Shown: positions 1 to 10,843, counted from the first letter of the stretch. The stretch: DNA of 16,723 bases from Conidiobolus incongruus B7586 (GCA_000697335.1 JNEM01016825.1:1-16723); one strand, 5' to 3'. Notes: a model not told the origin generated them from the letters alone. A program made the numbers and translations.

Positions 1-7
1 AAATTAT

Positions 8-8
<1 letters not shown>

Positions 9-32
<24 letters not shown>
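9..32. repeat. TA dinucleotide microsatellite
   Basis: About twelve uninterrupted AT units at the left edge of the window. Such tracts are common in A+T-rich genomes and often end contigs or cause length errors. Confidence 0.85.
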
Positions 33-38
<6 letters not shown>

Positions 39-82
39 TATATAACCTTCTATTTATTTTGTATATTTCTGTTCATTTATAA

Positions 83-150
83 CTAATAACTTGTTTGAAA
101 AATTAAAAATTAAAATATTTCCCATAACTTTAAATTTAAGATAATAATAT
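83..150 (+). repeat. Degenerate direct repeat, copy A
   Basis: These 68 bases align without a gap to 4979-5046, with 56 matches by hand count (about 82%). Similarity appears to continue more weakly with gaps on both sides, roughly 60-290 against 4930-5150. The shared core includes TTTGAAAAA and TTTAAGATAATAA. No ends, terminal repeats or coding capacity are visible, so the kind of repeat is unknown. A+T bias makes weak matches easy, but an 82% ungapped match over 68 bases is more than I would expect by chance. Confidence 0.5.
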
Positions 151-2258
151 TTTTATTTAACCATTAATTTTCAAAATTAATTTTTAAAAGTTATTTAATA
201 TCAAGTAATAGATATTTCAAATATATTTTTTTAAACTATATAATTTATTACCTTTTGAAACTATATTAATGTCTTGTATAATATAACAATTGCAAATACT
301 GAAATAACTAACTATTATAAATATAATCATTAATCTTTTTTGATTATATTTTCTTCCATTGATTTTGCACAATTCAATATATTTCAATAAAAACAATAAC
401 CTATAATCTCTCTATAAATATAATAATACCTTATTCTGATGTGAATAATAGATATATGTTTAACAGGTTATATTTCGAAGTTTAATAATTTAAATTTTTT
501 GATATATTAAATTGTTGAAAAGTGATTTCACATTATGAGTAATTCAATGTCTTATTGAGATGTTAAGCTATTTCCCATATAATATTTTGTAATATTATTA
601 CCATATATCATAATATGGTTATATCATCCACTAAAAAGATATGTATAGTTCTAAAGGAAATTAGACTATTTCAAAGAAACAAACTTTATAATTTAAATAT
701 ATTTTTCTGTCATTCGAGGTGTTTTTATTCATGAGTTTCTGAATTACAAAAATTAAGTTTTTTAATTTATTTTGAATTCAATAATATACACCTATATTTC
801 GAAACTTTAAATTATTTACTCCCTAGAATAATTAAAATAATCACGATGGATTTAAATATTTATGGAGGAATTGATATTAAGATTTCATAATTAAAATACA
901 ATCTGTAATAAGGGAATGAACTTTTACCATGATTTGAGATATCTTAAATCAAAAACTATATTTTTTTATAATTCAATAGCCTTTCTTTTATACAACCTTT
1001 ATGATATCATTAAATATATTACATAGATTAGTGTCTCGATTTTTATATTTATTAATAAACTACGTAATGATAAATTTATAACACTAAACTCTAGTATTAT
1101 TATTGATCAATATAAAAATAATAACTTTAACACTTTAAAATATGAATATATACAACACCTCTCCACATTATTACTACATCTCTGTTATATTAATTCTAAC
1201 ACTAAATTAGATCAAACTTTATAAGATCACCTAAAAATTGATTTATTGAATTATATTGTAGAAATCGGATTGTAAATAGGAAGATCACAATCTCTACAAA
1301 TAATTTAATATATTCTTGAAAATAGAAAAAAATTTATTTTGTAAAAATATAACTTAAGAACTTCTTTTTGAAAGAATTGTCTGAGTGAGAGACTAAGGTT
1401 AATATTATTACTGTAATTGTTTATTATGAGAAAATTGAGGCGTATACCATTCTTTCTAGAACTCATTTAATCAATGGCTGATTTGATCTGGTTTCTTTTT
1501 AAGTGTTAAATAATGGTGAGACAACATGATAATAATTTACCCTTCAACCTTCTATAATCTTAGTCCCTTTCCAAATAAATACTCTTTTTTAAAAAAATTA
1601 CAAAATGTTTTTGATTTGAAACGGTCGGTGAAATAATAAAATTGAGTTGAATTGTTATATTAGTTTTGATATTGAAAATTTCCCAATATATTCAATTGTT
1701 TTTAAACCCTGATGTACTAATTATAAATAACCTAGATTATTTATATTTTATTTATTGATATCCAACTGAGTGTGTTAGTAATCAATGATGATAGTCATAT
1801 TCAATATATTTATATTATTCAACAACTCGTATATTTTATATATTTAGAAATTTTATTGATCCAAGTCTTCAAGTTATAAATCAGTACATATATGAGGATT
1901 ATTACTTTATTTCCAAATCATCCTGCATTGTAAATAGAAATAGTACTACAAATTGGTCATAATTACCATCCAATACTCCGAGTACTAATAGTTACGACAT
2001 TTATGAAAGCATTTCAAAACGAATAACCTCCTTGCCTTGTACATTTAATATTCGGTTATAAGCCACCATTTTACATTTTTCCTTCTAAATTTTAGTTATT
2101 AGTAATTTGGGCTTTAGTGTGGTAATTCAGATTTGAGCTGAATAAATGGTAGTGTTTGATGAAATAGACTACTTTAGCAGGATTAGATGATCTGGAATAT
2201 GTGTGATTGATATCTACGATTTTATCTGTTTTTGTTATAGTGACTATTTTATTATTAG

Positions 2259-2549
2259 ATAGCAAATAAATTAGGAAATCAGAAGCCTATAAAACGTCTA
2301 GAATTGATTATTATTCACAATATTCAATTTGAGAATTCAAAGTTAATTGCAAATATGATGATATCATGAGGATATGCGAGAATTAACAGAAATAGATATA
2401 TCAGTTTTCAGAATCCTATTCCAAAAGAATGGATATTTTTGAATAGACGTAACTGTTATTGTGGCAATTAGCTAATTGGAAGTGATTGTGTGAATAATTT
2501 GAATAACTCAAGTTGCAATAATTTGGATCAAACTAAATATTTATTTTGA
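2259..2549 (+). pseudogene. Possible decayed reading frame with a Cys-rich, WSC-like motif
   Basis: One frame of 96 codons is interrupted only twice (TGA at 2367, TAG at 2469) before a final TGA at 2547, fewer stops than this composition should give. It follows a TTATTAG that could be an old 3' splice site. Near the end it reads N-C-Y-C-G-N, then one stop, then L-I-G-S-D-C and, further on, N-N-S-S-C-N-N. The C-[YW]-C-G-N core followed by spaced cysteines resembles the end of a WSC domain, found in fungal surface sensors and secreted enzymes. The rest is not recognisable and no start or partner exon is seen. It could be chance; low confidence. Confidence 0.2.
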
Positions 2550-3221
2550 TATAAGAAATGTCAAATTTTTTAATTTCTGATTTTTCAAACATATTGATAG
2601 CTTTGAAAAATTAATTATTTATAAAATATATAGGAGAATTAATATTTTAAAATATTTTTATTATTTATACTTATTTTTTATTAAAACATTTTAATTAAAA
2701 ATTTGAGGTTAGATTTAAATATATTTTAATTAAATAATAATTATCCAAAGTTTTTTATTTTAGTATTATTAAAACTTAACCATAAATACTTTAAAATCTT
2801 TTAATACTTTTAATTAGCTTAAAAAAATAATATTTTATCCAATCTATCGTTTATTACTTTATATATTTCTTTAAAGTTAAAAGGGATATTATTTTAAATT
2901 TACCTATATTTATAAAAATAATTTATATTATTATTCTATAATTAATTAATAAAATAAAAAAATATTTTTCAAATAACTTTAATATTTTGATTTAAGAGTT
3001 ATTTATGTTATTCAATATATATTATATAAATATATCATATATAATTAAATTATAAACTTAGACTAATTGAAAGAAATATATAATAAATATCTTATTATTA
3101 AACCAAAATATAAAAGAAAATTAAAATAATTATATCTTAATAAAATTTACTAAATTATTACCAAAAGCAAAAATTTTAAAAATTAAAGATTATATTATAA
3201 TAATCTTGAATAATATTATAT

Positions 3222-3240
3222 CTGTCTCTTATACACATCT
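3222..3240. other. Exact 19-bp Tn5 mosaic end (tagmentation adapter remnant)
   Basis: The bases CTGTCTCTTATACACATCT are the full 19-bp hyperactive Tn5 mosaic end used in Nextera-type tagmentation libraries. A chance exact match is negligible, more so because the G/C-containing bases stand out in pure A/T spacer. No further adapter sequence follows and the flanking 9-mers (ATATTATAT and TTTAAATTT) are not duplicates, so this is neither a natural Tn5 insertion nor a complete adapter. It most likely survived read trimming, and the two flanks may not be neighbours in the genome. Confidence 0.93.
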
Positions 3241-4978
3241 TTTAAATTTTACAAATTTATAAAAATAATCATATAATTTTATCAATAATAAATTATAATA
3301 TATTGATTAGCTAATGAATTTATTAAATTAAATTTATATAATTATTAGGATATATTAATTAGTTATATCTTATTTATAATATGTTTAATATAATTAATTA
3401 GAACTTATTTATTTATCATTATTTATAATAATAGAATTCAATATAATAATTAATTTAACTCAATTGAATTAAAATTATTAAAAACTATAAAAATAAAACT
3501 TATATAACCAAACTATTTTTTAAAAAGCTTTTGGATTATAATTATATTATTGGAATTATATTATTTATAATTAAATCTTCTATTCTATTTTAATATATTT
3601 TTATTTCATTTATGAATAATTAAAGAATATTTTTTATAATTATTAAATAAAGTTTATATTCAATATATTTTAAAACTAAAAGAAATAAAAAAATTTGATT
3701 TTATAATATTAATTAATATCAGGGAGAATATATAATTAAAGTTTTCAAAATATTATAATGAAATTTAATTATTCGGAATTTTTTAAAAATAAAATTTAAT
3801 AAATATTTTGATATAAATTATATATAAATAATAAATTTATATAAAATTAATAATCTATCATTATTAAGATTTTTTTGCTATATTATTGGCAAAATTTTTA
3901 ACACTTAAAAAAGAGTTTTTTATTACAGGTTAAATTGGATATTTTGTAAATTGATTATATTTTTTTATTAAGCTTTTTTTATATAAGCTGATTTTTTAAT
4001 TATCTAATAAAACTATAATTATATAAGTTTTAATCTAGAATATATATTAAAAATAATATTTCTTTCTAGTTATTTTGATTGAAGAAATTTGAAAACTTTA
4101 GATTTGTATTTTATGATTAATATTCAAAATAAAATACTTTTAAATTATATCAAAAATATTAATTATAAATAATTTTATTTAAAAAAACAATATAGAGTTT
4201 ATTATTCATTTATTTCTTTTAACAAAAAAATTAATATAGCATATATTATTATTAATTTTTTCAATAATTAATATTTCTATTTAATATAATATTAATTTAA
4301 AATAATTTATAAAAGTGGTTAATTTAAACTAATCTAGTATTAAGATTTATATTTTGATTAAGGATTATAAAGAAAAGTTTAATATTCATTAATTATAATA
4401 GTTTGCTATCAAACCATTAACTTCTAGTTATATCAAAATAAGTTTTATTTATCGATAATTATTCTAGTCTTTTAAGTTTTAATTAAATTATAAGTTATTT
4501 TTTTTATATTTTTATTAATTTAATTTAAACTTTAATATATATAAATTAATAATAAAACTAATATTAAAATACTTTAATAATTGCTTAATTAAAATAAAAT
4601 AATATCTTTTAATATAATTTTATTTCGTTTTAATAATTAAAAATTATAATTAAAACTATTATTTAATATTTTTAAATTTTAAATAATTTCTTTCTAAAAT
4701 TTAAAATAATAAACTTAATAATAAATAATGGATTGAAATATTATTTTATTATCAAAGGTTATTTATATATTTATATAGTTTTATAAAATCTATAGTTAAA
4801 TGTTATTAATATTAAAATTTAAAATTTTTAATCATTATTATTTTATTTAAGCATAATTAAATTAAATAAATAATTTTACAAAGATAATTTTTTAATCAAA
4901 AAAGTTATTATATATAAATATATATATTTTAAAACTATATAAATTTCTATTCATTAAATATATATTTTTTATTTAAAG

Positions 4979-5046
4979 CTAATGATTTATTTGAAAAATC
5001 AGAAATTAAAAAATTTCTAATTATTTTATATTTAAGATAATAAAAT
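4979..5046 (+). repeat. Degenerate direct repeat, copy B
   Basis: Partner of 83-150 in the same orientation, with 12 differences in 68 ungapped positions. It lies about 4.9 kb away, on the other side of the Tn5 mosaic end, so the true distance depends on whether that join is real. Confidence 0.5.
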
Positions 5047-5593
5047 GTAAATTTTAAACTTTAATAAAAATTTATTTAAATATTAATAATTTGCTAAAAA
5101 TATAGTAAAAAGTAATTAATTTTGAAAAAGAGTATTAATGAATTATTATATCTTTATTTATATAAATTATATATTCAAAGTTAATTTATTTTCAACCTCA
5201 AAAAAGTGTTATTTTTTAAACTTAAAAGTAATTGAGATTTTTTCATTAAAGCAAATTATATAAATTTCAATCATATAAACAAAATAAATTATTAATGATT
5301 CAATGTAGGAAGTTAATTTCTATGAAAATTAGGTAAAAGATTTTTGATTATTAGTTACTTAGTTCAATAATATTTAACATAAATATCTTATAAATATTAT
5401 TCTATAATTAATGGTCATAATAATAATAAAATTAACAAATGAAAATAATTATTGAAATCATAAATATCAAATATCTGAGATTTTGTTTTTTAGTTTCATA
5501 TTATTAGTTTTAATTTTATGAAGTTTAAAAAAAGTATATAAATCAGTAATATAGCACAAATACTATAGAAGATAGAATTAGGGTTAAAGAAGT

Positions 5594-5599
5594 TTTATT
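5594..5599 (-). terminator. AATAAA polyadenylation signal, candidate
   Basis: AATAAA on the minus strand, 28-33 nt past the stop codon of the minus-strand gene. It lies outside the 801-bp identity block, so this gene has its own 3' end. A second AATAAA closer to the stop (5619-5624) is an alternative. The motif is common in A+T-rich DNA, so confidence is moderate. Confidence 0.4.
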
Positions 5600-5618
5600 G
5601 AATTAATAATAGTTAATA

Positions 5619-5624
5619 TTTATT
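5619..5624 (-). terminator. AATAAA formed at the repeat boundary
   Basis: AATAAA two bases after the TAA stop. Its last A is the first base outside the identity block: the other gene reads AATAAT at the same point and so lacks this hexamer. It is probably too close to the stop to be the main signal. Confidence 0.25.
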
Positions 5625-5626
5625 GA

Positions 5627-6370
5627 TTACTGACGAAATGTAATTTGGCCAAAAAATTTCTCGAATTGAGGTAATTTGGCCAATCCTTCAAAGTATGAAA
5701 TCACATTGGGGTACTTTTGTCTAGTTTCGGGACTGATAACTTGAGTCAAGCCAAGAACAAGGTTGCAAAAGGTGTTGATATCCGCAATAGTCACTGTATT
5801 ACCAACCAAGTACTTTTTTCCATCTAAAACCTTGTTCAAATATTCTAAATTTCTGTTGATTTGACCTTCGAATCCAGCAGCAATAGCTTGATCGTTATTG
5901 GGATTGAAATATTGGGGAAGGAAGACACCAAGAATAGGTCCAATTAAACTAGATTCTCCAAATAGGATGTATTGCATAATTTGTGACATTTCATTTTTGT
6001 TAGTTCCAAGTAAGGTAGTATCAGATTTGGCATTGGCAACTATTCAATATTAGTATTATGAAATCTCAATAGTTATGATTAACCTTACCATGGAAGAGAA
6101 TAGCAGCACTTTCACTGAGGAGAAGACCATCAGAAGTCTCAAGGCCAGGAGATTGGCCTAAAGGGAACTTCTGAATGTATTCAGGAGTACGAGTATCGAC
6201 ACCAACTTGGAATCCAGGGGTGGTTTCAAGTTCAATTCCATTGAATTCAGCAGCGATCAAAGCTTTGACAGGGCGAGCGTTGTGTTGAGTAGGACCGTAT
6301 AATTTCTAAGCAATTTATTAATTACGTATATTAAGGTATAAAATCATATTATTCTTACTCCAAAAGCCAT
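5627..6370 (-). CDS. eEF1Bgamma-like stand-alone GST-domain protein, copy 1
   Basis: Three exons on the minus strand, 6370-6359, 6305-6089 and 6039-5627, joined by introns 6358-6306 and 6088-6040; 642 coding bases, 213 residues, TAA stop. It is a full GST fold: thioredoxin-like half at residues 2-79 (LYG near the start, KALIAAEFNG, FPLGQSPGLE at 51-60, ESAAI at 69-73) and helical half at 93-213 with GNTVTIADI at 156-164 and PQFEKFFGQITF near the end. In GSTs the E-S pair contacts the gamma-glutamyl group and the Asp of T-I-A-D caps a fold-critical helix. Spacing and the ending match the N-terminal domain of eEF1Bgamma, which binds eEF1Balpha in the nucleotide-exchange complex for eEF1A. The usual linker and C-terminal EF1G domain, which would bring it to about 400 residues, are missing. 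Exons are richer in C-ending codons than the flanks, suggesting high expression. The ATG is fixed by the MAFG-KLYG start and a TATA box 70 bp upstream. A cytosolic GST-like protein is the alternative. Confidence 0.9.
6040..6088 (-). other. Intron 2 of copy 1 (49 bp)
   Basis: GTAAGG donor and GAATAG acceptor; splits the Val-77 codon after its first base (G|TT). The likely branch site TACTAAT is at 6055-6049. Removing it joins exon 2, ending in LFH, to the VANAKSD start of exon 3, the expected eEF1Bgamma continuation. The same intron position is retained in both pseudogenes. Confidence 0.92.
6306..6358 (-). other. Intron 1 of copy 1 (53 bp)
   Basis: GTAAGA donor and GCTTAG acceptor, phase 0, after only four codons (M-A-F-G). 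Without splicing the ATG frame does not continue into the GST domain. With it the start reads MAFGKLYGPT, as expected for eEF1Bgamma relatives. Confidence 0.88.
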
Positions 6371-6432
6371 TTTTAATTCTTAATAATAATCAATGTTATT
6401 GTGATATAGTTATTGCTGTTATCAACCGTGAC

Positions 6433-6440
6433 TATTTATA
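6433..6440 (-). promoter_or_regulatory. TATA box of copy 1
   Basis: TATAAATA on the minus strand, its first base 70 bp upstream of the ATG, the same octamer at exactly the same distance as in the plus-strand gene. It lies outside the identical block and is preserved although 5 of the 12 bases next to it differ and nothing further upstream aligns, which argues that it is functional. Confidence 0.65.
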
Positions 6441-8784
6441 CCATAGTTGAATGATTTAACAAAATCAAAATTGGTGATATAAATTTAGTTTTTGCATATT
6501 TAAAATTTTTGATTAATAATACTAAAGTTTTTTATAACTTTTGTGTTCGTAAATTTTCTCATGAAATAATTTCATTATATCACCTTTATGGATAGTAATT
6601 AATCATCAAAGCTCAAAATGATTGAACTTCATATTATTAGAATTATATTTATGTCACTTGCGCTTTTAGTAAAATATTTATTTACCTAAATTATACTATA
6701 TTCTAATATAGCAAATTGATGAATCTATTTTGAATAGATTGAGAATTTGATATTTTTAAAAAATTGCTTGATTTTCAAAAATAATATATTTAAATTAATT
6801 TCGTTCGGGTTATTAGCCAAATAAATCGAATCTTATGTACAAATTTGAAATTAGAAAATTATTACTGTTTGTCAGAGTTAAATATTCAATAAATTTTGCA
6901 TATACTACATTTTCTTATTTTAAATTATGTACATTATTTCATTTATTTAATCACTGTCTATTTTATTAGAGAGTATATGGTATATATTATATTTCACTCA
7001 ATAGATTTAATCAAAATTGAAACCACAATTCAAATCATTATTTCATTTACTATCTTCATTATTTATATTATATATTATATATTATATATTATCTTCAATC
7101 AATGAAAATTTAATCCACTTTCACTTACTCTTTGTTCAAAAATTATTGATTTAAAAATCAAACTATTAATTTAAAAATCTACAAAATTTGGATAAGTTTT
7201 CAATAATGGTATATGGAATTTTATTAGCATTTACAAAAGATGTTAATTCATTAAAAGTATTTTATACATCTGAATAATCATACAAGACGAAAGTAACTAA
7301 TACTAAGTCAATCAAACTAATAATTTTCATATTTTCATTTTGTATAATTTTTGTCTATTAAATTTTCTAATGACGAATTGTTAATTTATGCATAATGGCC
7401 AATTTAAAAATGCAATAAATGTGTAACTGCTTAAAAATCGGATGTATCAACTAAAAAGGTATATACTTAAACTAAGCTTGGACAAATCTGGTATATTAAA
7501 TTAAAGGATTAAAGAATAAAATATAAAGTGATAATTAACCTGGTAATTAGTAAGCAAATACTTATATTGACAAATTACATAATTATTAATTGATAACAGA
7601 AGTATTTTGCAGATAATCAGCATTATAATATCATCTATTTGTTTTGTGTAATTCAATTAATAAAATTGTTTAGTTTTCATAATCACATTGTTTGTCAAAT
7701 AATCTAATATAGAAATAAGCTACAAATTTCAGTAAAACAGTTTTTCTCAAGACATAACTTGGCATATTGAAAATACCATCGTATTATTAATATGTAATTT
7801 TTCACAACGAGATTTAAGTTAAAAAAAATATTTTTTAACCTTGATATTTTCCAATTAAATATTTTTAGAAATTTTGTTATTACTATACAATTAGATTTTT
7901 GCATAATGTATTGAACTATTAAAACATTCAATAATTAAATTCATTATATTAAAATTTTTGGAATACTTTACATATGGATTTATATAGATAATATACCAAA
8001 TTTTTTCTCAGTCTTTAGATAAAATAATCTTATTTATACTAAATTCATAATTAATTATAAATAGATAAATTCTTTAAAAACATTATTGATTATATCTTCA
8101 ATCTAAAATTTAAATCAAAAATAATATATATTTCAATTTCGTTATATAATTCAAATAATTGTCTTGTAAAGTAGTAATTAATTCTGTCCGAGAGGATATC
8201 AGAAATAACAAAGCATATTAGCAGAAAGGTATTCAAAAATTGATTATAATTATTTGGTTAATTTATGAAATTTCAAAGTGATTCTAATAATATGGATTAA
8301 AATCCAGTGCAACCTCGTTTTTAAAAAATTATAAAATGAAATTGATTCAAAACAATATTTCATTAATTCTTCACTAATTTCGATCTTATTTGTTGAATAT
8401 GACTAATATGATATTTCAAAGTATCTGATAATTATATCAATTATATCAGTGAACATTTTTACTAAAATGATTATCTTAATGCATTTTACTTCTCAAAGAT
8501 AATAGTTAAATCATTTCGGTTTTAGTCTAAAATTTTCACTCTTCGATAGGGTCGATTTTACGCCTCAATACATTTATCTAGCCAAAAATTCTCTTTTTCA
8601 AGTTTCTTTGAGCTGTCATAACTCAGATTGGAATTCATTTATTAGTTATATCCTATGTTAAATTGAGTTAAATAGTATGTGTAATATATTATAAATTATG
8701 ATAATTATATATTATTTTCAATATGGAAATCGAATTAGATTCAACATAGTATATTTGTTAAATAATTAATTAATAATAATGTAG
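6441..8784. other. Intergenic spacer between copy 1 and the first pseudogene
   Basis: No convincing gene on either strand. A 69-codon plus-strand frame at 6896-7105 and a 75-codon minus-strand frame at 7704-7931 encode only low-complexity Ile/Tyr/Leu/Asn/Phe strings, typical of chance frames in A+T-rich DNA. A faint resemblance to the GST exons at about 7440-7690 is too weak to call. A 7-bp tandem repeat lies at 7064-7092. The part next to 6440 should hold the promoter of copy 1; beyond the TATA box I recognise no regulatory site. Confidence 0.6.
7064..7092. repeat. 7-bp tandem repeat, about four units
   Basis: About four units of TATATTA in a row. A simple-sequence tract without evident function. 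Confidence 0.7.
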
Positions 8785-9391
8785 AGGTTTCACTATCCAA
8801 ATGTGCAAAATTCGGCCCTAATTAAAGCTTTGGTTGCAGCAGAGTTGAACGGAGTTGAATTAAAATTTTTTTTCAAATTTACATTATATGGCAAACTATC
8901 ATCAATCGAAACTTAAATATTTTCCTTAAGTTAAATTACCTTAGTACCATAAATGGTTGATCATCCGATAGTGCTTCTATCCTCTATCATGGTAACACTA
9001 ATTTTTTCCAGTTGATTAAATTATTAATTTTCCCTAGTTGCAAACTGTAAACCCGAAACTACACAAGTGTCAAACTAAATCAGCACTAACAAATTTTAGA
9101 ATATATAACCTTTGGAGAATCTAGCTTAAGTTTTTTAATCCTTTGATGCTTCCTTCCACAACTATTTAATCCAAATAACGACAAAGTCAATTAATAAAAA
9201 TGGAATATTTAATGAATTTTAAAATGAAAATGGTATTTGGCAATTCGGTGACAATTGCAGTTATTAACACCTTCTGGGATGATTTACCTGAATTGATTAA
9301 AATTTTAACATTTTAAACCAGACAAGAGTATTCAAATCTTACAGCATATTTTCAATACTTGTCTGAATTACCTAAATTGAAAAAAAAATTT
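8785..9391 (+). pseudogene. Old eEF1Bgamma-like GST pseudogene (A)
   Basis: Exon 2 homology starts right after a GTAG at 8781-8784: 27 codons with 12 identities to the intact protein, including KAL-AAELNGVEL. The rest of exon 2 is badly decayed but ends in S-D-S-A-S-I-L-Y-H. A GT-AG intron follows at the conserved position (8992-9037, 46 bp). Exon 3 begins V-A-N-C-K-P and keeps FGESSL (from 9111) and CFLPQLFNPNND (from 9147). About 30 codons are then largely lost, and from 9239 GNSVTIAVINTF runs to the end (23 of 51 identical). There are several in-frame stops (for example TAA at 9314), at least one frameshift before 9239, and the capping Asp-163 is Val. No exon 1 was found. It cannot make the protein. 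The N-terminal part differs from the intact genes along its length, so it descends from a separate older paralogue. Confidence 0.88.
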
Positions 9392-10835
9392 TCGAGAAAT
9401 TTTAAAAGAATAAAATTTACATATTAAGAAATTAGCGAATTTTGTAACCACTGTACAACTTTAAAAATTTAAGTAAACTTATTAATATAAACTTGATCTC
9501 ATAATCTTTAAAAAATGATTGACTATTAAACTAAAAAATCTAAAAGATATTTTGCTCATATGTAAGTTGAACCTATCTTGGCTAAACTATTGAAATGAAT
9601 AGTCTATTAATTTAACGTATTTGACATTTGGCAAATGAACCTTGATAGAACCATGTTTTAAAAATTAATTTAGTTATTAACATATATAAAAATATCTGAT
9701 TAATATGATAATTTGTTATTGTTTATCTGATGTTTCTATTATCAAAATAATATTTAAATTAAATCAAATTCTCCAATAATTAATATGAACAATGTTATTA
9801 ATTCAAATAGATGATTATTTTAATATTAAATATTTTTTTGTAACAATAAATGGTATTTATATTATTTTATTTATTAAACACTTACTTTTAAGGTCTCCAT
9901 TATGAATATATTTGGTATCATTATGGTTATTTTGGTATTTCACATACATTTTTTAAAAATAATTAATTAATTGAATTTAAGATTTAAAATGGTTGTATCA
10001 GATTATATAATCTTCAAAAAAATATGGAATGAACATAAACTATTTTATAATGATAAATACTAAAGTGATCATATATATTATTATCAACATAGAGATTATT
10101 GAAATTAAATATGAATGATTGATGAAATATTTTTTAAAGTTTACACCAAAAATTAAATATTAAGTCATAATTAAAACGTTTTTAATATGTAGTTAATATA
10201 AATTCCAATATATTTTCAATTAAATATTTTATAAAAGAGTATTTTTCTAATTTCATATTGACTATTGCACTTGATAATTAAATATGAAAATTTATAATAA
10301 TAAACAATTTATTCAAAGCAATGAGATTTGGTATATAATTGTATTAATAATTCCTACAAAATGAATTAAAAAGAATTCACAGAAAGATTATCTTATGGTT
10401 ATTTTAAATGATATCATATTATTAAAAAATCAAAGGAATCGTTACAACAGTGTAATAAATTTTTAGTATTGTATTAAATTGAATAAAAATATTATTAATA
10501 ATAGAAAAGAATTGATTAAGGTCTAGGATTAATTTTGAAAAGTTGAAAAGTATGAATTAATGTTGTTGTAACCAGAAAAAAATATTGATATTTTTATAAT
10601 TATTTCGATAAACCATATATTATTTCCATATTAAAACTTTCATATATAATTAACAAATATTTCAAATTTGGTTTTTGAACTCGCATTTGTGTACAATATT
10701 GCTTGTGTTACTCCCGAGTTTGTTTATTTTATTTAAAATATATTTAATTGATTGATTTGTAATTATTAATTAAAAACTTAAAAATATAGATATTAATTGA
10801 GTTTTAATTTCATGTAAAAAGGATCAAAAATTAAG
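9392..10835. other. Intergenic spacer upstream of copy 2
   Basis: No frame of useful length and no GST remnant on either strand. The sequence is A+T-rich with AT-only runs. The last few hundred bases should include the copy 2 promoter; apart from the TATA box at 10836 I recognise no element, and they do not align with the region upstream of copy 1. Confidence 0.6.
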
Positions 10836-10843
10836 TATAAATA
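10836..10843 (+). promoter_or_regulatory. TATA box of copy 2
   Basis: TATAAATA, its first base 70 bp upstream of the ATG, mirrored in sequence and distance at the minus-strand gene although the surrounding bases have diverged. Likely core promoter element; transcription would then start about 40 bp before the ATG by usual TATA spacing (inference). Confidence 0.65.

Larger units (their letters stand above)
1..2258. other. Moderately A+T-rich DNA without a recognisable gene
   Basis: No reading frame of useful length is open on either strand, and I recognise no exon, tRNA box or splice-bounded gene. The stretch has visibly more G and C than the spacer that follows near 2600. It opens with a TA microsatellite, and its first 300 bases are related to bases around 4930-5150. 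A short frame on the minus strand near 2000-2070 (about 22 codons) resembles nothing I know. It may be old, decayed genic DNA; this is inference from composition only. Confidence 0.5.
2600..5590. other. Extreme A+T spacer, no gene
   Basis: Composition shifts near 2560-2640 to almost pure A/T runs. Every frame is closed within a few dozen codons. The stretch holds short imperfect hairpins (for example around 3870-3910), copy B of the degenerate repeat at 4979-5046 and the foreign 19-bp element at 3222-3240, but nothing that looks coding. It leads directly into the 3' end of the first gene. Confidence 0.7.
5620..6420 (-). repeat. 801-bp inverted repeat, left arm (whole gene)
   Basis: Reverse complement of 10856-11656. 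I compared the arms block by block and found no difference over coding sequence, both introns, 50 bp of 5' leader and 7 bp after the stop. Position x in one arm equals 17276 minus x in the other. Downstream the sequences differ at once. Upstream, 5 of the next 12 bases differ, then the TATA box is shared, then all similarity ends. No target-site duplication or terminal repeat marks the arms as a transposed unit. Confidence 0.93.

Noticed and set aside
2259-2549. Stop codon reassignment (TAG/TGA read as sense)
   Set aside because: The intact genes use ordinary CAA/CAG for Gln and end at TAA. Nothing outside this doubtful relic suggests a variant code.
3222-3240. Natural Tn5 or other bacterial transposon insertion
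   Set aside because: Only one 19-bp mosaic end is present, with no IS50 sequence, no partner end and no 9-bp target duplication.
5627-6260. Two separate small genes (64 and 120 codons) on the minus strand, mirrored on the plus strand
   Set aside because: They are exons 2 and 3 of one gene: the intervening 49 bp has GT, TACTAAT and AG and its removal restores the continuous GST domain.
6896-7105. 69-codon plus-strand frame
   Set aside because: Low-complexity Ile/Tyr/Phe/His string overlapping a TATATTA tandem repeat; no motif, no splice context and no coding-like base composition.
7440-7690. Possible fifth GST copy: LGQ-like codons near 7478, a GTAATT donor-like site near 7542 and a CTATTTG stretch near 7636
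   Set aside because: Order agrees with the intact gene but spacing is about 40 bp short, stops are frequent and matching runs are under 10 bp. A+T bias can produce this. A composition-corrected alignment would decide.
7704-7931. 75-codon minus-strand frame
   Set aside because: Ile/Lys/Asn/Leu-rich chance frame in intergenic DNA, without a recognisable domain or codon bias like the real exons.
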